A DNA stretch of 64,000 bases from contig NZ_CP050695.1 in the NCBI RefSeq assembly GCF_012044895.1, forward strand, positions 1,952,501 to 2,016,500, read 5' to 3'. Shown here piece by piece: positions 25,897 through 40,621 of this stretch (position 1 is the first letter of the stretch; each line of letters begins with the position of its first letter). A program made the translations under genes and the position numbers. This stretch comes from Aquisalimonas sp. 2447 (GTDB taxonomy: Bacteria > Pseudomonadota > Gammaproteobacteria > Nitrococcales > Aquisalimonadaceae). The notes beneath the pieces are model-generated. The model worked only from the letters and a program-made list of their open reading frames with translations, made no database searches and was not told the DNA's origin.

Positions 25897-26301
25897 TCAG
25901 AGTTGTCCGACCCAGATGTCGTCCTCGCGGACGAAGGTGATGCTGCGCTGTAACTCGGTACCGTCGCCGAAGCGCAGTCGGCCCTCCACGCGCACGGTGT
26001 TCTCGTTCACTTCGCCGGTCTCATCGATCAGCACCCTGTCCAGGCCATCGTAGCGGTCGAACTCGGCCTCCACGGCATCGGCGTAGCTGTAGTACGCGCC
26101 GCCCCGGAACGTGTCCCCCAGGGCGCCGGCCGGCGCGAGCTTTTCCAGGGCATCCTGTCGGTTGCCGCGGTTGAGTTCGACGAAAAACGATTCGTAGGCG
26201 TCGGCGGGTGTGCCTGCATCGGTGCTGCCGTTGCCGCAACCGGCGAGCAGTGCGGTAAGGGCGAGGAGCAGGAGTGAGCGGAACAGTTGCAAGCGCAGCA
26301 T
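25897..26301 (-). CDS. small lipoprotein of unknown function
   Basis: A 134-residue lipoprotein: MLRLQLFRSLLLLALTALLAGC gives a signal peptide with lipobox LAGC. The mature part has the pattern TPADAYESFFVELNRGNRQDALEKLAP, followed by a beta-rich C-terminus (NTVRVEGRLRFGDGTELQRS), reminiscent of NTF2-like/DUF4878 lipoproteins, but I would not assign it. GAGGT precedes the ATG. Confidence 0.72.
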   Translation of the reverse strand: MLRLQLFRSLLLLALTALLAGCGNGSTDAGTPADAYESFFVELNRGNRQDALEKLAPAGALGDTFRGGAYYSYADAVEAEFDRYDGLDRVLIDETGEVNENTVRVEGRLRFGDGTELQRSITFVREDDIWVGQL

Positions 26302-26440
26302 GGTGGACCTCGCAGACGGAAACAACGGCGGAATCAACCCTCCGGGCAGACACGCTGGCGTCAGTCCTTCCATGGGCCCGAATTCATCGTGCCGCGTTGC
26401 GGATCCCGCGTCCAGTGTCCGCGGTGGCGAAGCGAGAACG

Positions 26441-27019
26441 CTACCTGCGCGGGTTCAGCGTCGCCTCCAGGTCGGCCATCAAGTGATGGAACTGCTCCTC
26501 CAGCGCTGTATATTCCCGCTGCAGCACGGGCAGCGCACCGGCCAGACCCGGATCACGGCGCATGCGCCCGCCGATCCGCTCCAGCGCCATGGCAATGATC
26601 TCCAGACGACCGTAGCTGCCCAGCCAGTCATGGCTGATCATGCGCGTGATCACCGGCTCGGCGGGCGCGGGCCAGAGAGGGCGGGTACGCTCCAGGCCGG
26701 CATAGGCGTCGTCGATGAAGGCCTCCAGTGGCAGGTCGCCGTACCGGGGCCAGTGCTGTACCAGGAAGTGGTCATTGACCATGTCCGTGATAATGCCGGC
26801 GGCGCGGCGCCGATCGGCGCCCAGGCATTGGCGGGCGGTGCGCATGGCAGGGTGCTGGTCTGAGAAGCTGTCGACGAAACGGTGGCGCCGAGCGCCCTGG
26901 ATGACCCGGGGCGGGTACGGTTGCGCCTCCAGCCGGCCTTTGATCCAGTCGCCGGCCAGATTGCCCAGTCGGTGCTGGTCGTCGGCGTCGGCGAAGTGCA
27001 GGTGGGCAAGGTAGTTCAC
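26441..27019 (-). CDS. acpH: acyl carrier protein phosphodiesterase (AcpH/DUF479)
   Basis: A 192-residue protein that begins VNYLAHLHFADADDQHRLGNLAGDWIKG and carries GARRHRFVDSFSDQHP, the HD-like metal-binding pattern of AcpH. AcpH removes 4'-phosphopantetheine from acyl carrier protein. The start is GTG at 27019, matching the usual MNYLAH start of the family. Confidence 0.87.
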   Translation of the reverse strand: MNYLAHLHFADADDQHRLGNLAGDWIKGRLEAQPYPPRVIQGARRHRFVDSFSDQHPAMRTARQCLGADRRRAAGIITDMVNDHFLVQHWPRYGDLPLEAFIDDAYAGLERTRPLWPAPAEPVITRMISHDWLGSYGRLEIIAMALERIGGRMRRDPGLAGALPVLQREYTALEEQFHHLMADLEATLNPRR

Positions 27020-27135
27020 TGCGTGGCGACCCCGCTGTGACTGTACGGCGGCGGCCGCAAGCCAACGGCGACGTCCGGGAGCATGACCGCGGAAGCGGCA
27101 GTCATGTCCCGGATGGTTCACGCCCCGGAGTTTTC

Positions 27136-28413
27136 TTAGCTGCCACTGGCCTGGCTGCGCCGCGGTCCGCGATTGCCGGCGCCGGGTTTGCCTTTTGGTC
27201 CGCCCCGGTTGCTGGGTGGGCGCTTGGGCATCTTCGGCGGCTTGGGGTCCACCAGCATGTCGTCGGTGACCACCTCCGACGGGATCTTCTGATCGATGTA
27301 CTTTTCGATGTCCGGCAACGAGTAGACGTACTGGTCGCAGGCCAGGGACATGGCGTCACCGCTGGCGCCGGCGCGCGCCGTGCGGCCGATCCGGTGGACG
27401 TAGTCCTCGGCTTCCTGGGGCAGGTCAAAGTTGATGACATGACTCACCGCCGGAATGTGCAGACCGCGGGCTGCAACATCTGTCGCGACCAGAATCGGCA
27501 GTTCACCTGTCTGGAAGCGCTTCAGCAGCTTCTCCCGCTTGGTCTGCGGGATGTCACCGGAGATGACCTCGGCGTCGTAGTCATTGCCGCGCAGATAGCC
27601 CACCACCTGGTCGGCGGCGCGCTTGGTGTTGACGAAGACGATGGTGCGCTCGGGGGTGTGCTGCCGGAACAGCCCCAGCAGCAGCTTGATCTTGTCTTCC
27701 TTGGGCACGTGGAAGAGCTTCTGGGTGACGTTCTCGGCGGTGACGTACTCGCTCTCGATGCGCACGATCTCGGGATCGTTCATGTGCTCGTAGGCCAGTT
27801 CCATCACCCGGTGGGAGAGGGTGGCCGAATAGAGCATGTTGATGCGCTTGTCCGGCGGGGGCATCTTCCGCAGCAGGTAGCGTATGTCGTCGATGAAACC
27901 GAGGTCGAACATGCGGTCGGCCTCGTCCAGCACCACGACTTCGATGTTCTTCAGGCTGAACACTTTCTGCTTGTAGAAGTCGATGATGCGGCCCGGCGTG
28001 CCGATGATAATGTCGGCTTCGTTCTCCAGGGCCTTGCGCTGGCTCTCGTACCCGGTGCCGCCGTAGACGGCGACGCATTTCAGGCCGGTGAAGCGGCCGA
28101 GCTGTTCGGCGTCCTTGTGGATCTGCAACGCCAGTTCCCGGGTGGGCGCCAGGATCATGGACCACGGCCCGCGCTTGCCTTCTTCCACCGGCGTTTCCAT
28201 GAGGTAGTGCATGGTTGCCAGCAGGAAGGCGGCAGACTTGCCGGTGCCGGTCTGCGCCTGGCCGGCCACGTCGCGCCCCTGCAGGGCGAGCGGCAGGGTG
28301 GCGGCCTGGATGGGCGTGCAGTGGGTGAAGGATGTTTCGTCGATACTGTCCTGCAGGCTCGGCGTGAGCGCCAGGGACTTGAAGGTTACGTCGGTCATGT
28401 GGTCGTTTTCCAT
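27136..28413 (-). CDS. rhlB: DEAD-box RNA helicase RhlB
   Basis: A 425-residue helicase very like E. coli RhlB across its length: Q motif CTPIQ, motif I AQTGTGKS (53-60), DEAD at 163-166, SAT, VATDVAARGLHIPAV and HRIGRTARAG. RhlB unwinds RNA and in enterobacteria is the degradosome helicase. The C-terminal tail is basic and Gly/Pro/Arg rich. ATG at 28413 is chosen; ATG at 28398 is possible, and neither has a strong Shine-Dalgarno site. Its upstream region is occupied by repeat copy 2. Confidence 0.92.
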   Translation of the reverse strand: MENDHMTDVTFKSLALTPSLQDSIDETSFTHCTPIQAATLPLALQGRDVAGQAQTGTGKSAAFLLATMHYLMETPVEEGKRGPWSMILAPTRELALQIHKDAEQLGRFTGLKCVAVYGGTGYESQRKALENEADIIIGTPGRIIDFYKQKVFSLKNIEVVVLDEADRMFDLGFIDDIRYLLRKMPPPDKRINMLYSATLSHRVMELAYEHMNDPEIVRIESEYVTAENVTQKLFHVPKEDKIKLLLGLFRQHTPERTIVFVNTKRAADQVVGYLRGNDYDAEVISGDIPQTKREKLLKRFQTGELPILVATDVAARGLHIPAVSHVINFDLPQEAEDYVHRIGRTARAGASGDAMSLACDQYVYSLPDIEKYIDQKIPSEVVTDDMLVDPKPPKMPKRPPSNRGGPKGKPGAGNRGPRRSQASGS

Positions 28414-28848
28414 GGCGCGGGAGCATACCGGAAAAGTCGTTCGTTGTCGTGGGGGCTGGCTCAACATCATTTAGTGCGAGTGTGATGATGGCTGGCGCCA
28501 GGGTCGGGGGTCGAAGGTGAGCGTCGGGAGCACGGTTGGGGCTCCGGAGCTCCGCCTAACTTTTCTTCTGGCGAAGAAAAGTTCCCTTCACTCCGGCCTG
28601 GCCGGCTTACAGCGCATCCATGCGCTGGGCGCCGGTGGCCGCATCCCTGCGGCCACCCCTTCGGGGCCGGACAGCCTGCGTTCCGGGGCTGCGCTAGTCG
28701 CCCCAACCGTGCTCCCGACGCTCACCTTCGACGTGGCTGCATTATCGGTTGAAGGCTTCTTTTAGATGCAGCCCGCCCCCGGGATGGTTCAGGGTAGGGG
28801 CTTGGTGTATCGTTCGCCTTCATTCGGGACGAGCCTGTGGGGTGAGGA
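28414..28848. other. 435-bp divergent intergenic region
   Basis: Holds the repeat copy at 28510-28732. The remainder (28414-28509 and 28733-28848) should contain the divergent rhlB and dsrE-like promoters; I see no strong sigma70 hexamer pair. There is no further ORF with a ribosome binding site. Confidence 0.6.
28510..28732. repeat. structured palindromic repeat element, copy 2 with extra module
   Basis: This copy lies in reverse orientation to copy 1. Outer arms 28510-28542 and 28700-28732 are exact reverse complements over 33 bp, as in copy 1, but their sequence matches copy 1 arms at only about half the positions. The core matches copy 1 at 83 of 88 positions once a 69-bp module (28611-28679) is set aside. 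The module contains its own hairpins, TGGCCGCA/TGCGGCCA and AGCGCAT/ATGCGCT. It fills the rhlB/dsrE-like divergent gap. A 79-codon ORF across it is the repeat itself read through. Confidence 0.85.
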
Positions 28849-29208
28849 ATGGCCCGGCGGCTGGTGATGACACTGCTGAATACGCCTCCCGGCAACGCCG
28901 CGGCGCCCATCGCCCAGGCGGCGGTAGCAGCCGCCCTGGCTGCGGAGGTGACTGTGGTGTTCACGGGGGAGTCCGGGCGTATCGCCATCAACGGTGTTGC
29001 TGCCGGGGAGGATTCCGCCGATGGCACCGGGCGGTCGCTGCACGATGTGATTCGGGACGCGGTGGAAGCGGGCGTGGAATTCCGCGTCTGCTCACCGGCA
29101 CTGGCACGGTTCGGTGATGATCTGATCCCGGAAATCAGCGAGGTGGTCGGTGCCGCCTGGCTCATGAGCCAGGTGCTGGAGCCGGATACCGTGACGTTGA
29201 CGTACTGA
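28849..29208 (+). CDS. DsrE/F-like family protein
   Basis: A 119-residue alpha/beta protein: MARRLVMTLLNTPPGNAAAPIAQAA, then VTVVFTGESGRIAINGVA and FRVCSPALARFG, matching the DsrE/DsrF/peroxiredoxin-like fold. The single cysteine at FRVCSPAL is in the position that relays sulfur in DsrE/TusD proteins, though sulfur transfer here is not proven. It lies 15 bp before the phosphoribosyltransferase gene and is probably its operon partner. Confidence 0.75.
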   Translation: MARRLVMTLLNTPPGNAAAPIAQAAVAAALAAEVTVVFTGESGRIAINGVAAGEDSADGTGRSLHDVIRDAVEAGVEFRVCSPALARFGDDLIPEISEVVGAAWLMSQVLEPDTVTLTY

Positions 29209-29223
29209 CAGGCGGAGACAGGC

Positions 29224-29775
29224 ATGAATCAGGAGCAGGTACGGGCTGCGCTGGAGGGTGCCGAGCGGATCCACGACGGCGCAGCCGTCGAGCGGGCCCT
29301 GGCACGCATGGCCGCGGAGATTACCGTGGACATGGCCGACCGGCTGCCACTGGTGCTGTGCGTGATGATCGGCGGACTGGTGCCGGCCGGGCGGCTGCTG
29401 CCGCTGATGAACTTTCCCCTGGAAGTCGATTACGTGCACGCCACCCGGTACCGGGGCGAAACCTCCGGTGGCGAGCTGGTGTGGCAGGCGAAGCCGCACA
29501 CCGCCCTGGCGGGTCGCTCGGTGCTGATCATCGATGACATCCTTGACGAGGGCCACACGCTGGCCGCGCTGCAGGCGTTCTGCCACGAGGAGGGGGCAAG
29601 GGATGTCCGCACGGCGGTGCTGGTGCGCAAGCAGCATGATCGCTGCCGGCCGGATGTCCGCGCGGACTACATCGGGCTGAACGTGGACGATCGCTACGTG
29701 TTCGGCGCCGGCATGGATTACCACGGCGTCTGGCGCAACGTGGATGGCATCTACGCGATTCGAGAGGAGGACTGA
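29224..29775 (+). CDS. hypoxanthine-guanine phosphoribosyltransferase-type enzyme
   Basis: A 183-residue type I phosphoribosyltransferase. The PRPP loop is VLIIDDILDEGHTL, and LVLCVMIGGLVPAGRLLP and VDYVHATRYRG match hypoxanthine PRTases. It converts hypoxanthine (and perhaps guanine) with PRPP to the nucleotide. It is translationally coupled to the next gene: the final A of its TGA is the A of the ATG. The neighbour releases hypoxanthine from methylthioinosine, so the pair forms a salvage route. Confidence 0.87.
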   Translation: MNQEQVRAALEGAERIHDGAAVERALARMAAEITVDMADRLPLVLCVMIGGLVPAGRLLPLMNFPLEVDYVHATRYRGETSGGELVWQAKPHTALAGRSVLIIDDILDEGHTLAALQAFCHEEGARDVRTAVLVRKQHDRCRPDVRADYIGLNVDDRYVFGAGMDYHGVWRNVDGIYAIREED

Positions 29776-30512
29776 TGGGCGTCGCAATCATTGGCGGCAC
29801 CGGGCTGACCACACTGGAGAACCTGGAGATCACCCACCGGGAGGTGGTTCACACCCCCTACGGCGAGCCGTCGGGGCCGATCACCCACGGCATCCTTCAT
29901 GGTCGCGAGGTGTTGTTCCTGGCGCGTCACGGCTACGGTCACACGATACCGCCCCACCGGGTGAACTACCGCGCCAACATCTGGGCCCTGCAGCACCTGG
30001 GCGTGGACCGGCTGTTTGCCGTGGCTGCGGTGGGCGGCATCGGCAATGCCATGAAGCCGGCGCGGATCGCCTTTCCGGATCAGATCATCGACTACACCTG
30101 GGGACGCAACCACACGTTCTTCGAGGACGATCTGGCCCATGTGACCCACATCGACTTTACCTACCCCTATGATGACGCCATGCGCCAGCTGCTGATCGAG
30201 GCGGCCCGTGAGGCGGGCATCGATGCGGTGGAAAGCGGAACCTACGGCGCCACCCAGGGACCGCGTCTGGAGACGGCCGCCGAGATCCAGCGATTGCAGC
30301 AGGACGGGTGCGATCTGGTGGGCATGACCGGCATGCCCGAGGCCGCGCTGGCGCGGGAGTTGGGCATGGCGTACGCAACCAGCGCCGTGGTGGCGAACTG
30401 GGGTGCCGGGCTGCAACCGGAGCCCATCTCCATGGCGGATATCGAAAGACACCTGGAGGATGGCATGGATCGGGTCAAGCAGTTGCTGGGCGCGCTGATA
30501 CCCAGCCTTTGA
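29775..30512 (+). CDS. S-methyl-5'-thioinosine phosphorylase
   Basis: A 245-residue purine nucleoside phosphorylase of the MTAP branch: GVAIIGGTGLT phosphate loop, FLARHGYGHTIPPHRVNYRANIWAL, YGATQGPRLETAAEI and MTGMPEAALARELGM. The active-site region resembles the Pseudomonas MTIP (PA3004) type, which cleaves methylthioinosine to hypoxanthine and 5-methylthioribose-1-phosphate; ordinary MTAP for methylthioadenosine is the alternative. The overlap with the upstream PRTase supports the inosine route. Confidence 0.85.
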   Translation: MGVAIIGGTGLTTLENLEITHREVVHTPYGEPSGPITHGILHGREVLFLARHGYGHTIPPHRVNYRANIWALQHLGVDRLFAVAAVGGIGNAMKPARIAFPDQIIDYTWGRNHTFFEDDLAHVTHIDFTYPYDDAMRQLLIEAAREAGIDAVESGTYGATQGPRLETAAEIQRLQQDGCDLVGMTGMPEAALARELGMAYATSAVVANWGAGLQPEPISMADIERHLEDGMDRVKQLLGALIPSL

Positions 30513-30551
30513 CTGGCAGCCAATAACTGTCAGGCCCAGCCGGAAAACCGC

Positions 30552-32438
30552 TCAGCCCTCGAGCTGCTCCCAGCGGGCGTAGGCCTGTTCCAGGGCGTTG
30601 TCCAGCTCCTGCAGGCGTCGCCCGGCCTCCGCCACCGTGTCCGCGTCACTGCGGTGAAAGTCCGGATCGGCCATTCGTTGCGAGAGTGCCGTGTGCTCCG
30701 CCTCCAGCGCCTCGATTCGCTCGGGCAGCTCCTCGAGTTCGCGTTTGTCCTTGTAGCTGAGTTTTCTCGCGCTTCTCGGTGGCTCGGGCGTGGCATCCGG
30801 TGTCGGCGCGGGTGCCGCCGCGCCCGGGCCGGGCGCATCTCGCGGCGGTTCCGGGCGCTGGCGTAGCCAGTCGTTGTAGCCGCCGACGTAGTCGCGGACC
30901 CCGCCGTCGGGGTCGAAGGCGATGCAGCCGGTGACCACGTTGTCCAGGAATTCCCGGTCGTGGCTGACCAGCAGCAGGGTGCCGTCGAAGTTCACCAGTT
31001 GCTGTTCCAGCAGGTCCAGCGTTTCCAGATCCAGATCGTTGGTGGGCTCGTCCAGGACCAGCACGTTGGCGGGCCGGGTGAACAGCCGCGCCAGCAACAG
31101 CCGGCTGCGTTCGCCCCCGGACAGGGAGGACACCGGCACACGGGTGCGTGAGGGTTCGAACAGGAAGTCCTGCAGGTAACTCACCACATGGCGCTCCTGG
31201 CCGTTAATCCGCACCGCGTCGCGACCGCCGCCGACGGTGTCACGGACCGTGGCATGGGGGTCCAGGGATTCCCGGAGCTGATCGAACCAGGCCACTTCCA
31301 GATTCGTGCCGCGTCGGATGCGGCCCGCCGTCGGTTCCATCTGGCCGAGCAGGACGCGCAGCAGCGTGGTCTTGCCGCAGCCGTTGGGACCGATCAGGCC
31401 CACCTTGTCGCCGCGCTGGATGGTGGTGGAGAAGCCGGAGAACAGCGTCTCGCCTTCGTACCCGCCGCTGATGGCGTCGGCCTCGATGACCAGCTTGCCG
31501 GAGCGCTCGGCGGTCTGTGCCTCCATGCGGGCGTTGCCTGCCCGCTGGCGGCGCTCGCGGCGCTCCTCGCGCATGGCCTTGAGAGCGCGGACGCGCCCCT
31601 GGTTGCGGGTACGCCGCGCCTTGATGCCTTGGCGGATCCACGCCTCTTCCTTGGCCAGCTTGCGGTCGAAGCGTTCCTGTTGCTGTTCCTCGGCCTCCAG
31701 CGCGGCCTCCCGTCGCTCCAGGTACTTGTCATAGTTGCCGGGCCAGCTTGTGAGCTGTCCGCGATCCAGCTCGATGATGCGGGTGGCCAGGCGCCGCAGG
31801 AAGGCACGGTCGTGGGTGATGAACAGCACCGTGCCGCGGTAGCCGAGCAGCAGACGCTCCAGGCGGTCGACGGAGTCGATGTCCAGGTGGTTGGTGGGCT
31901 CGTCCAGCAGCAGCAGGTCCGGTTCATCCACCAGCGCCCGGGCCAGCAGCACCCGGCGACGGCGACCGCCGGAGAGTTCGTCGAACGGGAGGTTGCCGTC
32001 CAGCTCCAGGCGGCTGAGCACGGCGTCGATATTCGATGCCAGCTGCCAGCCCCCGGCCTGCTCGATACGGTGCTGCACGGCGTCGAACTCCGCCGCCGCG
32101 GCGTCGTCGCCGGCGCCCAGGCGCCCGCTCAGGGTCTCCCAGCGCTGCAGGTCCACGCCCACGGGACCCAGCCCCTCGGCAACCACCTCGCGCACGGTCC
32201 GGTCGCCCAGCCCGGGCACATCCTGCTCCATCCGCGCCACCCGCAGGCCGTCACGGTTCAGTACCCGGCCACTGTCCGCCTCCTGGGTGCCCTCGATGAC
32301 CTTCATCAACGTGGATTTGCCGGTGCCGTTGCGGCCCAGCAGGCAGATGCGCTCGCCGGTCTGGACTTCCAGGTTGACCCGGTCCAGCACCGGGGGACCA
32401 CTGAACGCCAGAGTGATATCCTGTAGCTGGAGCAGCAC
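30552..32438 (-). CDS. uup: ABC-F ATPase, Uup-like
   Basis: A 628-residue protein with two ABC domains and no membrane segments. Walker A 1 is GRNGTGKST near residues 35-43, Walker A 2 GPNGCGKTT; both signatures (LSGGRRRR, LSGGERSR) and Walker B motifs are present. A basic linker (KARRTRNQGRVRALKAMREER) joins the domains and the tail from about residue 560 is a coiled coil, as in Uup, which binds DNA and acts on branched structures or ribosomes. Start GTG at 32438 with GGAGG four bases upstream. It is convergent with the phosphorylase gene. Confidence 0.9.
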   Translation of the reverse strand: MLLQLQDITLAFSGPPVLDRVNLEVQTGERICLLGRNGTGKSTLMKVIEGTQEADSGRVLNRDGLRVARMEQDVPGLGDRTVREVVAEGLGPVGVDLQRWETLSGRLGAGDDAAAAEFDAVQHRIEQAGGWQLASNIDAVLSRLELDGNLPFDELSGGRRRRVLLARALVDEPDLLLLDEPTNHLDIDSVDRLERLLLGYRGTVLFITHDRAFLRRLATRIIELDRGQLTSWPGNYDKYLERREAALEAEEQQQERFDRKLAKEEAWIRQGIKARRTRNQGRVRALKAMREERRERRQRAGNARMEAQTAERSGKLVIEADAISGGYEGETLFSGFSTTIQRGDKVGLIGPNGCGKTTLLRVLLGQMEPTAGRIRRGTNLEVAWFDQLRESLDPHATVRDTVGGGRDAVRINGQERHVVSYLQDFLFEPSRTRVPVSSLSGGERSRLLLARLFTRPANVLVLDEPTNDLDLETLDLLEQQLVNFDGTLLLVSHDREFLDNVVTGCIAFDPDGGVRDYVGGYNDWLRQRPEPPRDAPGPGAAAPAPTPDATPEPPRSARKLSYKDKRELEELPERIEALEAEHTALSQRMADPDFHRSDADTVAEAGRRLQELDNALEQAYARWEQLEG

Positions 32439-32531
32439 ATTACCTCCGGAAGTGCGGGTTGACGGGGACGGAACACTAACACACGCCAGGCTTCTCCGGG
32501 CCGGGCGCTTGCCGCGCGGGGCAGGGGACCA

Positions 32532-33767
32532 ATGACGGAACAACGCATAACAACCGATGCGCTGCGTCTGGGTATGTATGTCTTCCGTCTGGATCGGCCG
32601 TGGGTGGAGACACCCTTCGTGTTTCAGGGCTTCACCGTTGAACGTGACGAGGACCTGCAGACCCTGCGTTCCCTCTGTCGGGAGGTCGTGGTAGACGCCG
32701 AGCGCTCGCGGGTTCAGGTGCCGGCCAACGGTGCCGCCCCGCGTCGCGCCGACGCCAAGCGGACCAGCAAACCGGTGTTCCGGGAGGCGGTGCAGGCCGC
32801 GGCCAGGACGCGGGGACGGGGACATCGTTTGATCAAGCGCCTGTTCCAGGACATCCGCCTGGGGCATAGTGTTGACACCGCAGAGGCCCGGGCCGTGGTC
32901 GCCGAGATGGTGGACAACATCACCCGGGATGCCGATGCCAGCCTCTGGATCACCAATCTCAGGAACCGGGACGAGTACACCTCCCTGCACTGCCTCAACG
33001 TCTGCGTACTGACGCTCGCCTACTGCCGCCATCTGGGGTATGAGCGGGAGGAACTGGAGCGTATCGGTCTGGGCGCGCTGCTGCATGACGTGGGCAAGGC
33101 GCGCGTGCCCAAGGAAATCCTCAACAAGCCGGGGCGCCTGACCGATGAGGAGTTCGCGGTCATGAAACGCCATACGGTGGATGGCTACGACATGCTGTCG
33201 GCGACAGGCACTCTCCCGGATCTGACGCTTCGCATCGTGCGCTCCCATCATGAGCGGGTCGGCGGCCACGGCTATCCGGACGGGCTGGCGGCGCGGGACA
33301 TACCCGAGCCCGTGCTCGCGGTGGGCATCGCCGATGCCTACGATGCTCTGACCAGCGATCGCCCCTACAAGGACGGGCTGCCGGCGGAGAAAGCGCTGGG
33401 GATTCTCCACAGGGAGGCGCCGGAGGAATTCGGTGAGGAGCTCATGGAAGGGTTTATTCGCTGCGTGGGCATCTATCCCGTGGGGAGCCTGGTGGAACTG
33501 GACAGCGGGGCTCTGGGGCTGGTGATCTCCGCCGAGCCTGCGAACCGGCTCTCCCCGCGGGTGCTGCTGGTACGGTCCCCGGACGGGCAGATGGTGGAAG
33601 AGCGCCGTATCATTGACCTGGCGGCGCAGCGGGAGACGGCCCGAGTGCGGCGGGTGGTGCAGCCCCGAGAGGTGGGCGTGGACGTGCAGGCGGTCATGCT
33701 CATGGAGTCCGGCCTCGTACGTGCCGGCAGTCTCCCGGTGGATCTCCCGGGCACGGGGGATCAGTAG
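32532..33767 (+). CDS. HD-GYP cyclic-di-GMP phosphodiesterase with DUF3391
   Basis: A 411-residue protein: an N-terminal DUF3391 (about 1-125; LRLGMYVFRLDRPWVETPFVF) then an HD-GYP domain with HD at 185-186 (LLHDVGKARVPKEIL) and HHERVGGHGYP at 239-249. Most family members have HHExxDGxGYP; here the Asp is Gly. HD-GYP enzymes hydrolyse c-di-GMP, favouring motility. No receiver or membrane segment is present, so it is a soluble sensor or effector. Its end overlaps the end of slyX by seven bases. Confidence 0.87.
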   Translation: MTEQRITTDALRLGMYVFRLDRPWVETPFVFQGFTVERDEDLQTLRSLCREVVVDAERSRVQVPANGAAPRRADAKRTSKPVFREAVQAAARTRGRGHRLIKRLFQDIRLGHSVDTAEARAVVAEMVDNITRDADASLWITNLRNRDEYTSLHCLNVCVLTLAYCRHLGYEREELERIGLGALLHDVGKARVPKEILNKPGRLTDEEFAVMKRHTVDGYDMLSATGTLPDLTLRIVRSHHERVGGHGYPDGLAARDIPEPVLAVGIADAYDALTSDRPYKDGLPAEKALGILHREAPEEFGEELMEGFIRCVGIYPVGSLVELDSGALGLVISAEPANRLSPRVLLVRSPDGQMVEERRIIDLAAQRETARVRRVVQPREVGVDVQAVMLMESGLVRAGSLPVDLPGTGDQ

Positions 33768-33981
33768 TGGGGTGGCGGTGGGTCCGTTGACTCGCCGCCG
33801 TCACCCTCTGTGTTCGGTTCCTCCAGGCCCTGCAGTCGCCGGCGGAGCTGTTCGATGTGCTCGTGGAGCTGGTCCATGATGCGCTGTTGACGCACCAGCG
33901 ACTCTGTCAGGGCGTCGATGGTGTCCTCCTGGTGCATCAGGCGGATTTCCAGATCCGCGAGACGGTCGCTCTCCTCGTTGC

Positions 33982-33985
<4 letters not shown>
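33761..33985 (-). CDS. slyX: SlyX family protein
   Basis: A 74-residue coiled-coil protein: RLADLEIRLMHQEDTIDALTE then VRQQRIMDQLHEHIEQLRRRL, and the typical acidic tail ending PPPHY. Function unknown in any organism. Its ATG overlaps the stop of the ABC-F gene by four bases, so the two form one transcript. Confidence 0.9.
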
Positions 33986-38019
<4,034 letters not shown>

Positions 38020-38048
38020 GTCCCAGGCTGCCTGTTGGCTCTGTGGTC

Positions 38049-38705
38049 CTACTCCCAGCTCGACGGGACGACTGGTGCGTCTTCGTCCGCCGGGCGGGCC
38101 AGCAAACCGGTCTGGCTGACGCGCACGCGATAGCGGGCGCCATCCTCCATGGGCAGGTAGGTGGCGCTGCCGTAGACGGCGTCCACCCAGGGTACATACT
38201 GATCGCGGTCCCGCAGCAGCCCCCAGATATCCAGGCCGCGGTCGCCCCCCAGGGAGTGGACGCTGCGCGGCGCATCGCGCTCCTGGTCGATGTCGCGGTA
38301 GCGGCCGCTGAGCCGCTCCAGCCGGTAGCGACTGTCCATGCCGACAAGGGTGGCCGGACCCTTCCACTTGAGCATGCGCGCGTCTACCTGCCACTCGTCG
38401 CCGAGTACGGGGAAACGCTCGACCACCGGGCTGTCCGCGTACTGGACAATCGCGATGTAGCGCTGGTCGTCCTCCTGGACGAAGCGGATTTGCAGGACAT
38501 CCCGCTCCTGGGTCAGGCGGTCATAGGTGTAGAGATTGGCGCCGACGGTGCCCACCAGCGCGCCACTGCCCACCAGTGCGGCACCCAGCAGGCAGTGTCC
38601 GCAGCCGTTGGCGAACCGCAGGCGGCACAGTCGCACCAGCCCCAGTACGACGCCGGCAACGCCCAGCGCCCCGAGTGCAAGGGCTGCGATACTCGTGTAC
38701 GCCAT
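38049..38705 (-). CDS. membrane-anchored protein of unknown function
   Basis: A 218-residue protein with two N-terminal membrane helices (IAALALGALGVAGVVLGLVR and HCLLGAALVGSGALVGTVGA) and a soluble ~155-residue C-terminal part, likely periplasmic, with GDEWQVDARMLKWKGPATLVGMDSRYRLERLSG. It resembles annotated 'cation/multidrug efflux pump' proteins, but the two helices cannot form a pump, so I leave the role open. It is divergent from recQ. Confidence 0.7.
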   Translation of the reverse strand: MAYTSIAALALGALGVAGVVLGLVRLCRLRFANGCGHCLLGAALVGSGALVGTVGANLYTYDRLTQERDVLQIRFVQEDDQRYIAIVQYADSPVVERFPVLGDEWQVDARMLKWKGPATLVGMDSRYRLERLSGRYRDIDQERDAPRSVHSLGGDRGLDIWGLLRDRDQYVPWVDAVYGSATYLPMEDGARYRVRVSQTGLLARPADEDAPVVPSSWE

Positions 38706-38782
38706 TCCTGTTCTCCCGTTCCCTGTGCGGCTATCATCCCCCGCACGACCACCGATGGCGAATGCAGGTTTTCGAGAAGAAG

Positions 38783-40610
<1,828 letters not shown>

Positions 40611-40621
<11 letters not shown>

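Noticed and set aside
7881-28732. CRISPR array or composite transposon bounded by the two repeats
   Set aside because: There are only two copies, 20 kb apart, with no regular spacers, no cas genes, no transposase, and ordinary chromosomal genes between them.
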